A stretch of 37,194 nucleotides of DNA from Flavobacteriales bacterium (GTDB taxonomy: Bacteria > Bacteroidota > Bacteroidia > Flavobacteriales_H > JAHEZO01). The first letter of the stretch is position 1, and every line of letters starts with the position of its first letter. Position numbers and translations under genes: made by a program. The stretch spans positions 1-37,194 of the forward strand of contig JAHEZO010000008.1 of the NCBI GenBank assembly GCA_023250995.1, in the 5' to 3' direction. Positions 9,423 through 19,013 of this stretch are shown piece by piece. Under the pieces are notes generated by a model that saw only the letters and a program-made list of their open reading frames with translations, was not told where the DNA came from and did no database searches.

Positions 9423-10298
9423 TTAATAAATTTCTTTCCGGTTTGCCTTTAATGTGTTCATCAGCAATGAGGCAATTGTCATGGGGCCAACCCCTCCAGG
9501 TACAGGAGTAATAAAAGAACATTTTTCAACCACTTCATCAAATTTCACATCTCCCAGGAGTTTAAAACCCGATTTTGAGTTTTGGGCCGGAACCCTCGTA
9601 ATTCCCACATCAATTACAACGGCACCATCTTTAACCATATTCGCATTTAAAAACTCCGGCTTCCCTAGGGCTGCAATAATTATGTCTGAAGATTTGCAAA
9701 TTTCATTCAGGTTTTTAGTTTTACTGTGGGCAAGAGTTACGGTACAATTGCCCGGATAAGAATTCCTTGCAAGCAATATGCTCATAGGGGTTCCTACAAT
9801 CTGGCTTCTTCCAATCACCACACAGGATTTTCCGGTGGTTTCAATGTTGTACCTTTTCATTAACTGAATTATTCCAAAAGGAGTGGCGGGTAAATAGGAG
9901 GGAAGATTCAAAACCATCCTGCCAACATTAACAGGATGAAAACCATCCACATCTTTTTCAGGTGAAATAGTTTCAATAACTTTTTGGGATGAAATATGAG
10001 AGGGCAATGGAAGCTGAACAATAAAACCGTCAATATTCGGGTCGTTATTTAGTTCAATAATTTTATTTAACAACTCGTTTTCGGTAATCGCAGCCGGCAT
10101 ACGGAAAAGAGAAGAATGGAATCCGGCTTTTTCACAGGCTTTAACCTTTGCCCCCACATAAGTTTCACTTGCTCCGTCATTTCCAACCAGAATTGCAGCA
10201 AGGTGAGGAATTTTTTTCCCGGATGATTTTATTTTTAAAACTTCTGCCGCAATTTCATCCTGAATTTCAAGAGATATTTTTTTTCCGTCAAGAATCAT
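9423..10298 (-). CDS. folD: Bifunctional methylenetetrahydrofolate dehydrogenase/methenyltetrahydrofolate cyclohydrolase
   Basis: [69 protein letters not shown]. Confidence 0.97.
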   Translation of the reverse strand: MILDGKKISLEIQDEIAAEVLKIKSSGKKIPHLAAILVGNDGASETYVGAKVKACEKAGFHSSLFRMPAAITENELLNKIIELNNDPNIDGFIVQLPLPSHISSQKVIETISPEKDVDGFHPVNVGRMVLNLPSYLPATPFGIIQLMKRYNIETTGKSCVVIGRSQIVGTPMSILLARNSYPGNCTVTLAHSKTKNLNEICKSSDIIIAALGKPEFLNANMVKDGAVVIDVGITRVPAQNSKSGFKLLGDVKFDEVVEKCSFITPVPGGVGPMTIASLLMNTLKANRKEIY

Positions 10299-10303
10299 CC
10301 TGA

Positions 10304-11632
10304 TTATTTTTTTGGCATGTTGCGCATTAATTTTGATAACTGGTCCTTGTTGGAAAACATTTTCATCATTTTTCGGGTTTCTTCAAATTGTTTCAGCAGC
10401 TTGTTTACTTCCTCAACGGTGGTTCCGCTTCCTGAAGAAATTCTTTTTCTCCGGCTACCATTTATTATTTCTGCATTTTCTCTTTCAGCTGGTGTCATGG
10501 ATTTGATAATGGCTTCAATACCCTTAAATGCATTTTCATCAATATCAACATCTTTTATGGCCTTTCCAACCCCTGGAATCATCCCCAGAAGATCTTTCAT
10601 ATTGCCCATTTTTTTTATCTGTTGCATTTGGGTTAAAAAATCATTAAAATTAAATTGGTTTTTTGCAATTTTCTTCTGAAGTTTCCTTGCTTCTTCCTCG
10701 CTGAACTGCTCCTGAGCCCGCTCAACAAAAGAAACAATGTCGCCCATCCCAAGGATTCTTGTTGCCATCCTTTCGGGATAAAAAACTTCCATGGCATCCA
10801 TTTTTTCCCCCGTGCCAACAAATTTTATTGGCTTATTTACTACGGAACGGATTGAAAGCGCGGCTCCACCTCTGGCATCACCATCTAATTTTGTTAAAAT
10901 TACTCCATCAAAATCGAGTTGTTGGTTAAATTCTTTTGCAGTGTTTACTGCATCCTGACCCGTCATGGCATCAACCACAAAAAGGGTCTCTGATGGATTC
11001 AAAGCTTTTTTAAGCGATGAAATTTCCTTCATCATCATTTCATCAATGGCAAGCCTGCCGGCCGTGTCCACTATCACCACTGAATGGTTTTTTTCTTTTG
11101 CAAATGCAATGGCGTTTTTTGCAATGGAAACTGCATTTTTATTTTCTCTCTCTGAAAAAACAGGAATTCCCAACTGCTCCCCCAAAACATGCAATTGATC
11201 AATGGCAGCAGGCCGGTATATATCACAAGCAACCAGTAAAGGATTTTTTCCTTTTTTATTTTTAAGATAATTAGCAAGCTTGGCTGAAAAAGTGGTTTTG
11301 CCCGATCCCTGCAATCCACTCATTAAAATTATTGCCGGGTTCCCCGCTAATTTTATTTCTGTTTGGCTTCCTCCCATTAACTTGGCCAGCTCGTCATGAG
11401 TAATTTTAATTAAAAGCTGACCGGGAGAGATTGCTGTTAAAACATTTTGACCAAGGGCAATTTGTTTTATTTCATCGGTAAATTGTTTGGCAACTTTATA
11501 ATTTACGTCAGCATCCAATAGCCCTTTTCTGACTTCCTTCAGGGTTTCGGCAACATTTATCTCCGAAATTTGCCCCTGCCCTTTGAGAACTTTAAAGGCT
11601 CTTTCTAGTTTTTCTGTGAGTGATTCAAACAT
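10304..11632 (-). CDS. ffh: Signal recognition particle protein (SRP54/Ffh GTPase)
   Basis: [52 protein letters not shown]-terminal M domain [26 protein letters not shown]. Confidence 0.97.
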   Translation of the reverse strand: MFESLTEKLERAFKVLKGQGQISEINVAETLKEVRKGLLDADVNYKVAKQFTDEIKQIALGQNVLTAISPGQLLIKITHDELAKLMGGSQTEIKLAGNPAIILMSGLQGSGKTTFSAKLANYLKNKKGKNPLLVACDIYRPAAIDQLHVLGEQLGIPVFSERENKNAVSIAKNAIAFAKEKNHSVVIVDTAGRLAIDEMMMKEISSLKKALNPSETLFVVDAMTGQDAVNTAKEFNQQLDFDGVILTKLDGDARGGAALSIRSVVNKPIKFVGTGEKMDAMEVFYPERMATRILGMGDIVSFVERAQEQFSEEEARKLQKKIAKNQFNFNDFLTQMQQIKKMGNMKDLLGMIPGVGKAIKDVDIDENAFKGIEAIIKSMTPAERENAEIINGSRRKRISSGSGTTVEEVNKLLKQFEETRKMMKMFSNKDQLSKLMRNMPKK

Positions 11633-11646
11633 TTTTTAAGCGGGAA

Positions 11647-12339
11647 TTATTCAATATTATCGGTATCGGCCTGAAACTTGAACCCAAGCCGTTTACCGGT
11701 GGTAAAAACCAGGTTTTTTGTCAACTCCTGAATTTCATGAACAGAAACCTCTTTCATGGCATCATAGGTTGGGGTAAGCAAATCGAAATCCAGGCAATAT
11801 ATTATGGCTGATTCAACAATGGATCGAATGGTGCTTTTTGTCATTATTGCATGCGGAAAATTATTGTAAAGAAAACCAAGCTGCCTCTTTCCTTCCACAA
11901 AAAAATGTTTTTCCCGGTTGATGAAAATTCTTCCTACCAAATAACCTAAATCGTTTTCGCGGTTATATTTAATTGAATCTGAAAGAAAATTGTAAATGTT
12001 AATCATTCCGCAATAAGTCCGGGTTTGATCCTCTTTAACGTAGGATGAATTCCAGATATGATGGCTCTTGTCAAAATGAAAAACATTGGTATGGGCCTGA
12101 AAAATCATAGTATCCCCTCCAATTTTAATTTCAGCATTAAATTCATTTTTTGTTTTATATTCAAAAATAATCCTTGAATCAATTTTATCTTTTTCAGAAG
12201 ATAATTCCTTTACCACTTCTTTGAGGGTTATTTTGAAATCATTAAAGGTATCCATGGTTATTTTAAAAACATCCTGTTTCATTGCGGACTTTTCCCTCAA
12301 AGTATCAAGGATTAATTCATAAGGCGATTTTTTTTCCAT
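11647..12339 (-). CDS. Conserved hypothetical protein (230 aa), apparent operon partner of ffh-folD
   Basis: Long ORF with no recognised domain; 14 nt upstream of ffh on the same strand. Confidence 0.75.
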   Translation of the reverse strand: MEKKSPYELILDTLREKSAMKQDVFKITMDTFNDFKITLKEVVKELSSEKDKIDSRIIFEYKTKNEFNAEIKIGGDTMIFQAHTNVFHFDKSHHIWNSSYVKEDQTRTYCGMINIYNFLSDSIKYNRENDLGYLVGRIFINREKHFFVEGKRQLGFLYNNFPHAIMTKSTIRSIVESAIIYCLDFDLLTPTYDAMKEVSVHEIQELTKNLVFTTGKRLGFKFQADTDNIE

Positions 12340-12442
12340 CTCCAGGGGATTATTAATATATCGTTGAGTTGAATTGATTCAAAATTAATTCCTTTTAAGG
12401 AAATGTCAGAATCCTAAATATTAAAATTAATTATAGAAAAAT

Positions 12443-13918
12443 CTAATAGGCCTTTGCAAATACTACCCTTTGTTTCGATGGTTTTCCCGAATAAATACAA
12501 TGGCCATTTTCCTGAACAATATTTAAAGGAATACATCTTATGGTGGCCTTGGTTTCTTCTTTTATTTTCTCCTCGGTTTCTTTTGTTCCATCCCAATGGG
12601 CATAAATAAATCCACCTTTATTTTCAATTAATTCCTTGAATTCCACAAATGAATCAGTTTGATGGGTATTTTCTTGTCTGAATTTTATAGCTTTATTAAA
12701 AAGGCTTGATTGAATGTCTGTTAATAAATTTTCAATTTTTGTATCAATATTTTCCTGGCTCGTAATTTCTTTGGTAAGCAGGTCCCTTCGGGCAATTTCA
12801 AGAGTGTTGTTTTCAAGATCTCTTGGGCCAATTGCAATTCTTACCGGAACTCCTTTAAATTCATATTCATTAAATTTCCATCCGGGTTTATGTGTTGTAC
12901 GGTCATCATATTTAACGGAAATTCCCTTCTTTTCAAGTAACTTTTTTATTTGCTGGACTTTTTCTGAAATTTTTTCCAGCTGTTCTTCATTCTTATAAAT
13001 TGGAATAATAACCGTTTGAACAGGTGCCAATTTAGGAGGCAAAACCAATCCTTTGTCATCAGAATGGGACATAATTAACGCTCCTATCAACCGGGTTGAT
13101 ACACCCCAGGAAGTGGCCCACACAAATTCCGATTTATTTTCTTTTGTTACAAATTGGACATCAAAGGCTTTGGCAAAATTTTGACCCAGAAAGTGCGATG
13201 TTCCTGCCTGAAGGGCTTTTCCATCCTGCATTAAAGCTTCTATGCAATAAGTGTCAATGGCTCCTGCAAACCTTTCGTTTTCGGTTTTTGTCCCCCTTAG
13301 CACAGGCATGGCCATAAATTTTTCGGCAAAATCAGAGTAAACCCCAAGCATTTTTTCGGTCTCTTCCACAGCTTCTTCCTTGGTAGCATGAGCGGTATGG
13401 CCTTCCTGCCAAAGAAATTCCGATGTTCTCAAAAAAAGACGGGTTCGCATCTCCCACCTGACTACATTAGCCCATTGGTTAATTAATAAAGGCAAATCAC
13501 GGTAAGATTGAATCCATTTTCTATAAGTGTTCCAAATGATTGTTTCCGAAGTTGGACGAACAATCAGTTCTTCATCCAGTTTTGCTTCAGGGTCAACAAT
13601 AAGTCCGTTTCCGTCAGGTGATTTTTTTAATCTGTAATGAGTGATAACAGCACATTCTTTTGCAAAACCCTCCACATGTGCTGCTTCCTTATTTAAATAT
13701 GACTTTGGAATAAAAAGCGGAAAATAAGCATTGCTGTGTCCGGTGTCCTTAAACATTTTATCCAGCGTATCCCTTATTTTTTCCCAAATGGCAAAACCAT
13801 AGGGCTTAATAACCATGCAACCTCTGACTTCAGAATGTTCTGCCAATTCCGCCTTTTCTACAATTTCATTGTACCATTGGGAGTAATCCTTTGCACGTGA
13901 AGTAAAATTTTCTGCCAT
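12443..13918 (-). CDS. proS: Prolyl-tRNA synthetase
   Basis: Class II aa[98 protein letters not shown]. Confidence 0.97.
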   Translation of the reverse strand: MAENFTSRAKDYSQWYNEIVEKAELAEHSEVRGCMVIKPYGFAIWEKIRDTLDKMFKDTGHSNAYFPLFIPKSYLNKEAAHVEGFAKECAVITHYRLKKSPDGNGLIVDPEAKLDEELIVRPTSETIIWNTYRKWIQSYRDLPLLINQWANVVRWEMRTRLFLRTSEFLWQEGHTAHATKEEAVEETEKMLGVYSDFAEKFMAMPVLRGTKTENERFAGAIDTYCIEALMQDGKALQAGTSHFLGQNFAKAFDVQFVTKENKSEFVWATSWGVSTRLIGALIMSHSDDKGLVLPPKLAPVQTVIIPIYKNEEQLEKISEKVQQIKKLLEKKGISVKYDDRTTHKPGWKFNEYEFKGVPVRIAIGPRDLENNTLEIARRDLLTKEITSQENIDTKIENLLTDIQSSLFNKAIKFRQENTHQTDSFVEFKELIENKGGFIYAHWDGTKETEEKIKEETKATIRCIPLNIVQENGHCIYSGKPSKQRVVFAKAY

Positions 13919-13943
13919 ATTTTTTTCTTCTGATTTTGGAGGA

Positions 13944-13951
13944 CAAATTTA
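13944..13951 (-). promoter_or_regulatory. Candidate -7 box (minus-strand TAAATTTG) for proS
   Basis: CAAATTTA on the plus strand, 26 nt upstream of the proS ATG. Confidence 0.4.
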
Positions 13952-14040
13952 AAAATTATTCTCATGGCCCATTTTTCGAATTAAGGGGAAAATGGAATTA
14001 GCAATATTTTTTTTTGAATATAATAATTTCATGATATAAT

Positions 14041-14070
14041 TTTGTGTGGCATTATTATTGGTTAAATTTG
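14041..14070 (+). promoter_or_regulatory. Bacteroidota-type promoter for the aromatic-rich lipoprotein gene
   Basis: TTTG (14041-14044), 18-nt spacer, TAAATTTG (14063-14070); ATG at 14112. Confidence 0.6.
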
Positions 14071-14111
14071 GTGTCCCTTTCTTTTAAATTTTAATTTTTA
14101 AATTTCATACT

Positions 14112-15596
14112 ATGAAAAACCTTCTGAAATCCTTTCTCTGGATAACCCTCACCGGTTTGACTGCCTGCACCTCCGCCAGGTTTGCGGCAAAACAAAATAC
14201 TGACGATGTGTATTATTCTCCTTCAGATGATGCATATTCCGAAAACCAGACCCCACCTTCCACCCCTCCCGAAGATTACACTTCCACCGAACAAAATTCC
14301 ACCCCCACTCCCGAAAATTATAAACAAAGCGAAAACACCAACAATTCTGGCGGAAATGTTACCAATAATTATTATGGCGACTATAATGATTATAACCCGG
14401 ACGATTACTATGATTATGCATATTCATCCAGAATTAAAAGATTTCATAATCCGGTTTATTCCTGCAGTTATTATGACCCCTGGTACACCAATGTTTACTG
14501 GTATGATTATAATCCGGTTTATTACGGTTCAAGCATTTATTTAGGATATTCATGGTGGTACCCAAGTCCGCTGAGTTGGAATTTTGGCTGGAATTCATAT
14601 AATGGTTGGAATGTGGGTTGGAATTTGGGCTATTATCCTTATGGCCATTGCGGAAATGGATATTACGGAATTTATAATTATTATCCCTTTTATGGCTATT
14701 CAAACCCTTATTGGAATGGCTATAATAATGGTTATTATAATGGCTATAACGATGGTTTGATTGCAAGTAATAATTATTATAATAGTTATGATCCCAATAG
14801 TTATTATCACGGCCACAGAGGTTCAATATCATCCGATGGGGGAAGGGAAAGAAGAACTCTTGCCGAAAATTACCAAAATGCCGTTGGTTCGGAGAAAGCT
14901 TTCAACTCTAAATTTTCAGATTCTCCAAGGAGTTCTGATTTAAAGGTTGACCCAAATAGGAATCCCGGCATTTCGGTTGGCTCAAAGCGAGAAGACGAGA
15001 AATTTTCTCCTAAAAATAATCCGGTAGTTGCTCCAAAAAGAAATTCAGATGAATTTAATACTTACACTTCTCCGAAAGGGCTTAATCAAAAAGGCGGAAA
15101 TGATTATTCGATTCCCAAATCCGATCAAACGACAAACGACAATAATTATAAGGGTTATTCAACTCCCAAAGGGGAACCGGGGAGAATACCCGGGAATGGG
15201 AATAATGGGAATTATAATGACAAAACTTTAAAAAATTCCAATAATGAAAATATTCAGCCAACAAGAAATAATGTAGAAACGGAAAAATTGCAACCAGGTA
15301 TTAATTACCCTGGAAATTATTCCAGACCAAAAGAAAGCCGGCCTCATTTTTTCGAACCAAAAGATAATTCCAAAAGAAATAATAATGAGGAGTTTAAAAG
15401 AATTGAACCTGCAGCGCCAAGAGGTGCCACCCCTGGAAATCAAAGCAGTTCTCCTTCCAGAACTCAGAGCTTTGAAAGAAATGCAAACGTTTCCCCTAAG
15501 TTTAATAATTCTGCACCGCTGGGTGCTCCTTCCAATGGGAATATTGGAAGAAATGATTCCAGGCCAGCCCCTTCGGGAGGAAAAAATCATAGATAA
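14112..15596 (+). CDS. Putative lipoprotein with extreme Tyr/Asn/Gly/Trp-rich low-complexity region and disordered Pro/Asn/Arg-rich tail
   Basis: MKNLLKSFLWITLTGLTAC lipobox-like signal; NNYYGDYNDYNPDDYYDYAYSS...WNGYNNGYYNGYNDG; good promoter upstream. Confidence 0.8.
   Translation: MKNLLKSFLWITLTGLTACTSARFAAKQNTDDVYYSPSDDAYSENQTPPSTPPEDYTSTEQNSTPTPENYKQSENTNNSGGNVTNNYYGDYNDYNPDDYYDYAYSSRIKRFHNPVYSCSYYDPWYTNVYWYDYNPVYYGSSIYLGYSWWYPSPLSWNFGWNSYNGWNVGWNLGYYPYGHCGNGYYGIYNYYPFYGYSNPYWNGYNNGYYNGYNDGLIASNNYYNSYDPNSYYHGHRGSISSDGGRERRTLAENYQNAVGSEKAFNSKFSDSPRSSDLKVDPNRNPGISVGSKREDEKFSPKNNPVVAPKRNSDEFNTYTSPKGLNQKGGNDYSIPKSDQTTNDNNYKGYSTPKGEPGRIPGNGNNGNYNDKTLKNSNNENIQPTRNNVETEKLQPGINYPGNYSRPKESRPHFFEPKDNSKRNNNEEFKRIEPAAPRGATPGNQSSSPSRTQSFERNANVSPKFNNSAPLGAPSNGNIGRNDSRPAPSGGKNHR
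14361..14823 (+). repeat. Low-complexity aromatic/Gly/Asn-rich tract, with degenerate TATAATGG-like DNA units near 14711-14758
   Basis: GYNNGYYNGYNDG encoded by ggctataataatggttattataatggctataacgatggt. Confidence 0.75.
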
Positions 15597-15608
15597 ATTA
15601 TTAATCCA

Positions 15609-17072
15609 TTGATTAAATACTCAACGGAAATGAAAAAAAAAATAATAATTCTTCTCTCGGTAATTTTAAATTTCATCTTCTTTTTTGGATTTTCACAAAA
15701 TGAAACCGATGCACTCCGTTATTCTCAAAATTTTGCCACGGGTTCTTCAAGATTTACCTCCATGGGTGGTGCTTTCGGAGCACTTGGCGGAGATTTTTCT
15801 TCCTTAAGCAGTAATCCTGCAGGAATTGGAATTTTCAGAAAATCCGAATTTAGTTTTTCTCCCTCCGTGTTTGTTAGTTCTACAAATACGAATCATTATG
15901 GTAATGTTTCCTTCGGGAACAAATCAAATTTTAATTTTGGAAACTGCGGCCTTGTGCTAACTCTAAATAATGGAAAAAATTCAGGTTGGGTAACAACCAG
16001 TCTTGGTTTTGGATATAATCGGTTAAATAATTTTACAACCAGAATTTCTGTTGAAGGCGCTAACAATGGTAGTTCCCTGCTTGATTTGTTTAAAGGGCAA
16101 ATTGAAAAAAATGATTTTTCTCTTTTTGGAACTCAACTGGCCTGGAAAGCTTACTTAATTGATTTCGATTCAGCCGGGAATAAATATTTTACTGTTTTTC
16201 CGACTTATGGTGAAACCCAAAAAAAATCAATTTCAAAATCAGGGTCCATTGGGGAAACAGTATTTTCATTGGGTGGGAATTATAACAATAAACTTTATCT
16301 TGGCGGAACTGTGGGGCTTTCAAAAGTAAGGTATTCTGAAATTTCAAAATATTCAGAAATTTCAAATCCCAAAGACACAAACATTATTTTAAATTCTTTT
16401 TCTCTTAATGAAAACCTAAGCACCTCCGGTTCGGGAATAAATTTTAAAATCGGAATGATATACCGTTTGATGGAATTTATTAGGATAGGAGGAGCATTCC
16501 ATTCACCCACATTTTATGATTTATCTGATAAATGGGATGCCAATCTAAAATCAGATTTTAAGGATTCATCATCCGAATACAGTTCAGATCCCGGACAAAT
16601 AAACTATTCACTTTCTACTCCATTTAAGGCCATAGGGAGTTTAGCCTTAGTTTTTGGAAAAATTGGTTTGATAAGTTGTGATTATGAGTTTGTGGATTAT
16701 TCAGGATCTCGATTATCTCCCAGCGGAGCCAGCGATTACAGTTTTTCAAAAGAAAATAACCTTATTGCTGAAAAATATGTTCCTGCAGGAAATATTAAAT
16801 TAGGAACAGAATGGAAAATTAATCCTTTCAGCCTAAGGGCGGGGTTTGCCAGTTACGGTAACCCGTTTTCCTCAGCAATTGGAAACCAAAGTAAAAATAA
16901 CTGCTATTCTTTGGGGCTTGGAATTCGCGAAGAAGGGTATTTTCTGGATTTTGCCTATGTAATTTCAAATACTTCTGAAAAATACTTCCTTTACAGCTCT
17001 GCTCTAATAAACGGAACAAAAATAAATCAAACCTCCCAAAGTTTTCTGGTTACCCTGGGGTTCAGGTTTTAA
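15609..17072 (+). CDS. Outer-membrane beta-barrel protein, OmpP1/FadL/TodX-like
   Basis: ALRYSQNFATGSSRFTSMGGAFGALGGDFSSLSSNPAGIGIFRKSEFSFSPS is the N-terminal signature; C-terminal barrel strand SFLVTLGFRF; likely start ATG at 15630. Confidence 0.85.
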   Translation: MIKYSTEMKKKIIILLSVILNFIFFFGFSQNETDALRYSQNFATGSSRFTSMGGAFGALGGDFSSLSSNPAGIGIFRKSEFSFSPSVFVSSTNTNHYGNVSFGNKSNFNFGNCGLVLTLNNGKNSGWVTTSLGFGYNRLNNFTTRISVEGANNGSSLLDLFKGQIEKNDFSLFGTQLAWKAYLIDFDSAGNKYFTVFPTYGETQKKSISKSGSIGETVFSLGGNYNNKLYLGGTVGLSKVRYSEISKYSEISNPKDTNIILNSFSLNENLSTSGSGINFKIGMIYRLMEFIRIGGAFHSPTFYDLSDKWDANLKSDFKDSSSEYSSDPGQINYSLSTPFKAIGSLALVFGKIGLISCDYEFVDYSGSRLSPSGASDYSFSKENNLIAEKYVPAGNIKLGTEWKINPFSLRAGFASYGNPFSSAIGNQSKNNCYSLGLGIREEGYFLDFAYVISNTSEKYFLYSSALINGTKINQTSQSFLVTLGFRF

Positions 17073-17833
17073 TTTGCATCAATATCTGTATCCACTAAAA
17101 TTCTTCCGCAATGTTCGCAAACGATAATTTTTTTCCGGGTACGGATATCTAATTGTCGCTGGGGAGGGATTTTATTAAAACAACCCCCGCAGGCATCTCT
17201 TTCAATTTTTACCACTGCCAAACCGTTAATGGCATTTTTTCTTATTTTTTTATAAGCGGTAAGCAGCCGGTCTTCAATAACCTTTTCGGCCTTACCTGAA
17301 GATTTCATTAAATCTTTTTCGTCTATTTCTGTTTCAGAAATAATATCATCCAATTCAGATTTTTTATGCTTTAAATCTTTTTTCCTGTCATTGTGGGTTT
17401 TTTGAACCTCCTCAATAATTTCAGTTTTCTGGGCAATACTGGCTTTGTATTCCTTTATTCTTTTTTCTGCCAATTGTATTTCAAGATTTTGATATTCAAT
17501 TTCCTTGGTCAGAGCATCGAATTCCCGGTTGTTTCTTACCTTGTTCTGTTGGCCTTCGTATTTTTTTATTAAAACCGTTGCCTCTTTGATAAGGTTTTTC
17601 TTTTCGTTGATAGAGTCATTAAGGACCTTCAATTCTTCTTCATAATTTTTTACCCTTGTTTCAAGCCCTTCCACTTCATCTTCCAAATCACGTACTTCCA
17701 AAGGAAGTTCTCCCCGAACCGTTCTTATTTTATCCACTTTTGAATCAATTTGCTGAAGGTTAAATAATGCTTTCAGTTTTTCTTCAACATGCAGATCGGG
17801 TTTGGAGTCTTTTGACATTGTTTTTGCAGCCAT
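17069..17833 (-). CDS. Coiled-coil protein with C-terminal C4 zinc ribbon (CT398/DUF164-like)
   Basis: Long charged coiled coil then CGGCFNKIPPQRQLDIRTRKKIIVCEHCGRIL. Confidence 0.88.
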   Translation of the reverse strand: MAAKTMSKDSKPDLHVEEKLKALFNLQQIDSKVDKIRTVRGELPLEVRDLEDEVEGLETRVKNYEEELKVLNDSINEKKNLIKEATVLIKKYEGQQNKVRNNREFDALTKEIEYQNLEIQLAEKRIKEYKASIAQKTEIIEEVQKTHNDRKKDLKHKKSELDDIISETEIDEKDLMKSSGKAEKVIEDRLLTAYKKIRKNAINGLAVVKIERDACGGCFNKIPPQRQLDIRTRKKIIVCEHCGRILVDTDIDAN

Positions 17834-17872
17834 AATTTTATTGTATGTTTAATTTTGAGATTAAAATAATAT

Positions 17873-18967
17873 TTAATAATAATTAACAGGATTGGTATTT
17901 ACTTTAGAAAATCGGACGGCAAATGTAGGAAAATTTTGTTTGAGGAATTTTCCGATTAATTCTATGGTAAACTGTTCGCTTTCATAATGACCAATATCTG
18001 CAATAAGAATTTTGCCCTCCGCATCGAAAAACTGGTGGTATTTAAAATCAGAAGTTATGAATAAGTCAGCGCCTTCCACCATGGCATTTTTCAACAATGA
18101 GCTTCCGCTTCCTCCGCAAACAGCTACTTTTTGAATTTTTTTTCTTATCAAACTTGTGTGACGAATACATTTTGTATTCATTACTCTTTTTAAATTTTTA
18201 AGGAAATTAATTTCGGTTTCGGGTTTTTCAAGATAACCAATCATCCCACCGCCAACTCCGGGGATGCTATTATTAAGCAAAATAATGTCATAAGCAACTT
18301 CTTCATATGGGTGAGAGGAAATGAGAGCATCCAAAATTTTTTTTTCCAAATAGGACGGAAAAACCATTTCAATTTTGATTTCCTTTTCAATATGTTGTTT
18401 CCCTTTTCTTCCCACGTAAGGATTCGTACTTTCCAGAGGACGAAAAGTTCCATCACCTACTGAATTAAAACTGCATTCGTCATAATTGCCAATATGACCC
18501 CCGCCTGCTGAAAACATGGCTTGCCTTACTATATTTGCCTTCCCGGCAGGGCAAAAAGTAAAAATTTTTTTAAGGATTTCTTTTTTTGGGGATAAAATTT
18601 TGCAATTCTTTAGCGAGAGTTTCCTGCAAATTTGTGCATTAACCCCATTGTAAACATTATCCAGATTTGTATGAATGGCATAAATGGCGATATTATTCCT
18701 AATTGCTTTAAGCAATGCCCTCTGAATGTAATCAGTTCCTGTAAATTTTTTAATTCCTGAAAAAACTATGGGATGGTGGGCAATTACGAGATTGCATTTA
18801 TTTTTTATTGCTTCCTCAATAACATCTTCTGTGCTGTCAATGCAAATTAAGGCTGATTCAATTATCATTTCGGGGTCGCCCGAAATAAGCCCGGAATTAT
18901 CATAACTTTCCTGAAAAGCCAGGGGGGCAATGGTTTCAAGAAATCCGGTTATTTCCTTTAATTTCAA
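17873..18967 (-). CDS. Nif3-like dinuclear metal-centre protein (YqfO type, with central insert)
   Basis: SYDNSGLISGDPE, NLVIAHHPIVFSGIKKFTG, AIHTNLDNVYNGVNAQIC, DIGHYESEQFTIELI; central SSHPYEEVAYDI insert. Confidence 0.92.
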   Translation of the reverse strand: MKLKEITGFLETIAPLAFQESYDNSGLISGDPEMIIESALICIDSTEDVIEEAIKNKCNLVIAHHPIVFSGIKKFTGTDYIQRALLKAIRNNIAIYAIHTNLDNVYNGVNAQICRKLSLKNCKILSPKKEILKKIFTFCPAGKANIVRQAMFSAGGGHIGNYDECSFNSVGDGTFRPLESTNPYVGRKGKQHIEKEIKIEMVFPSYLEKKILDALISSHPYEEVAYDIILLNNSIPGVGGGMIGYLEKPETEINFLKNLKRVMNTKCIRHTSLIRKKIQKVAVCGGSGSSLLKNAMVEGADLFITSDFKYHQFFDAEGKILIADIGHYESEQFTIELIGKFLKQNFPTFAVRFSKVNTNPVNYY

Positions 18968-18984
18968 TTTTACACCTTTTGCTG

Positions 18985-18992
18985 CAAATTTA
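18985..18992 (-). promoter_or_regulatory. Candidate -7 box (minus-strand TAAATTTG) for the nif3-like/zinc-ribbon unit
   Basis: CAAATTTA on the plus strand, 18 nt upstream of the start at 18967. Confidence 0.35.
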
Positions 18993-19013
18993 TAAAATGT
19001 TAATGAACAAAAA

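Noticed and set aside
9402-9434. GAAATTT-AAT-AAATTTC hairpin with a T run on the minus strand after folD, as a terminator
   Set aside because: AT-only stem, 3-nt loop and T tract ~7 nt away from the stem; too weak to call
10312-11265. Several plus-strand ORFs (60-120 aa) opposite ffh
   Set aside because: Shadow frames of a highly conserved CDS; no independent support
12389-12404. TTCCTTTTAAGGAA near-palindrome between proS and the ffh-operon hypothetical gene
   Set aside because: Short, no T tract, and 2-nt loop; could be chance or a weak operator, not supportable alone
14182-14544. 120-aa plus-strand ORF in an alternative frame of the same gene
   Set aside because: Composition artefact (Ile/Met/Thr-rich from TAT/ATT codons); fully embedded in a supported CDS
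14434-14832. 132-aa antisense ORF (MILNLCGRDNNYWDHNYYNNYYLQ...) opposite the aromatic-rich gene
   Set aside because: Mirror of the low-complexity AT-rich coding tract; no ribosome site or recognisable motif; the sense frame has a signal peptide and promoter
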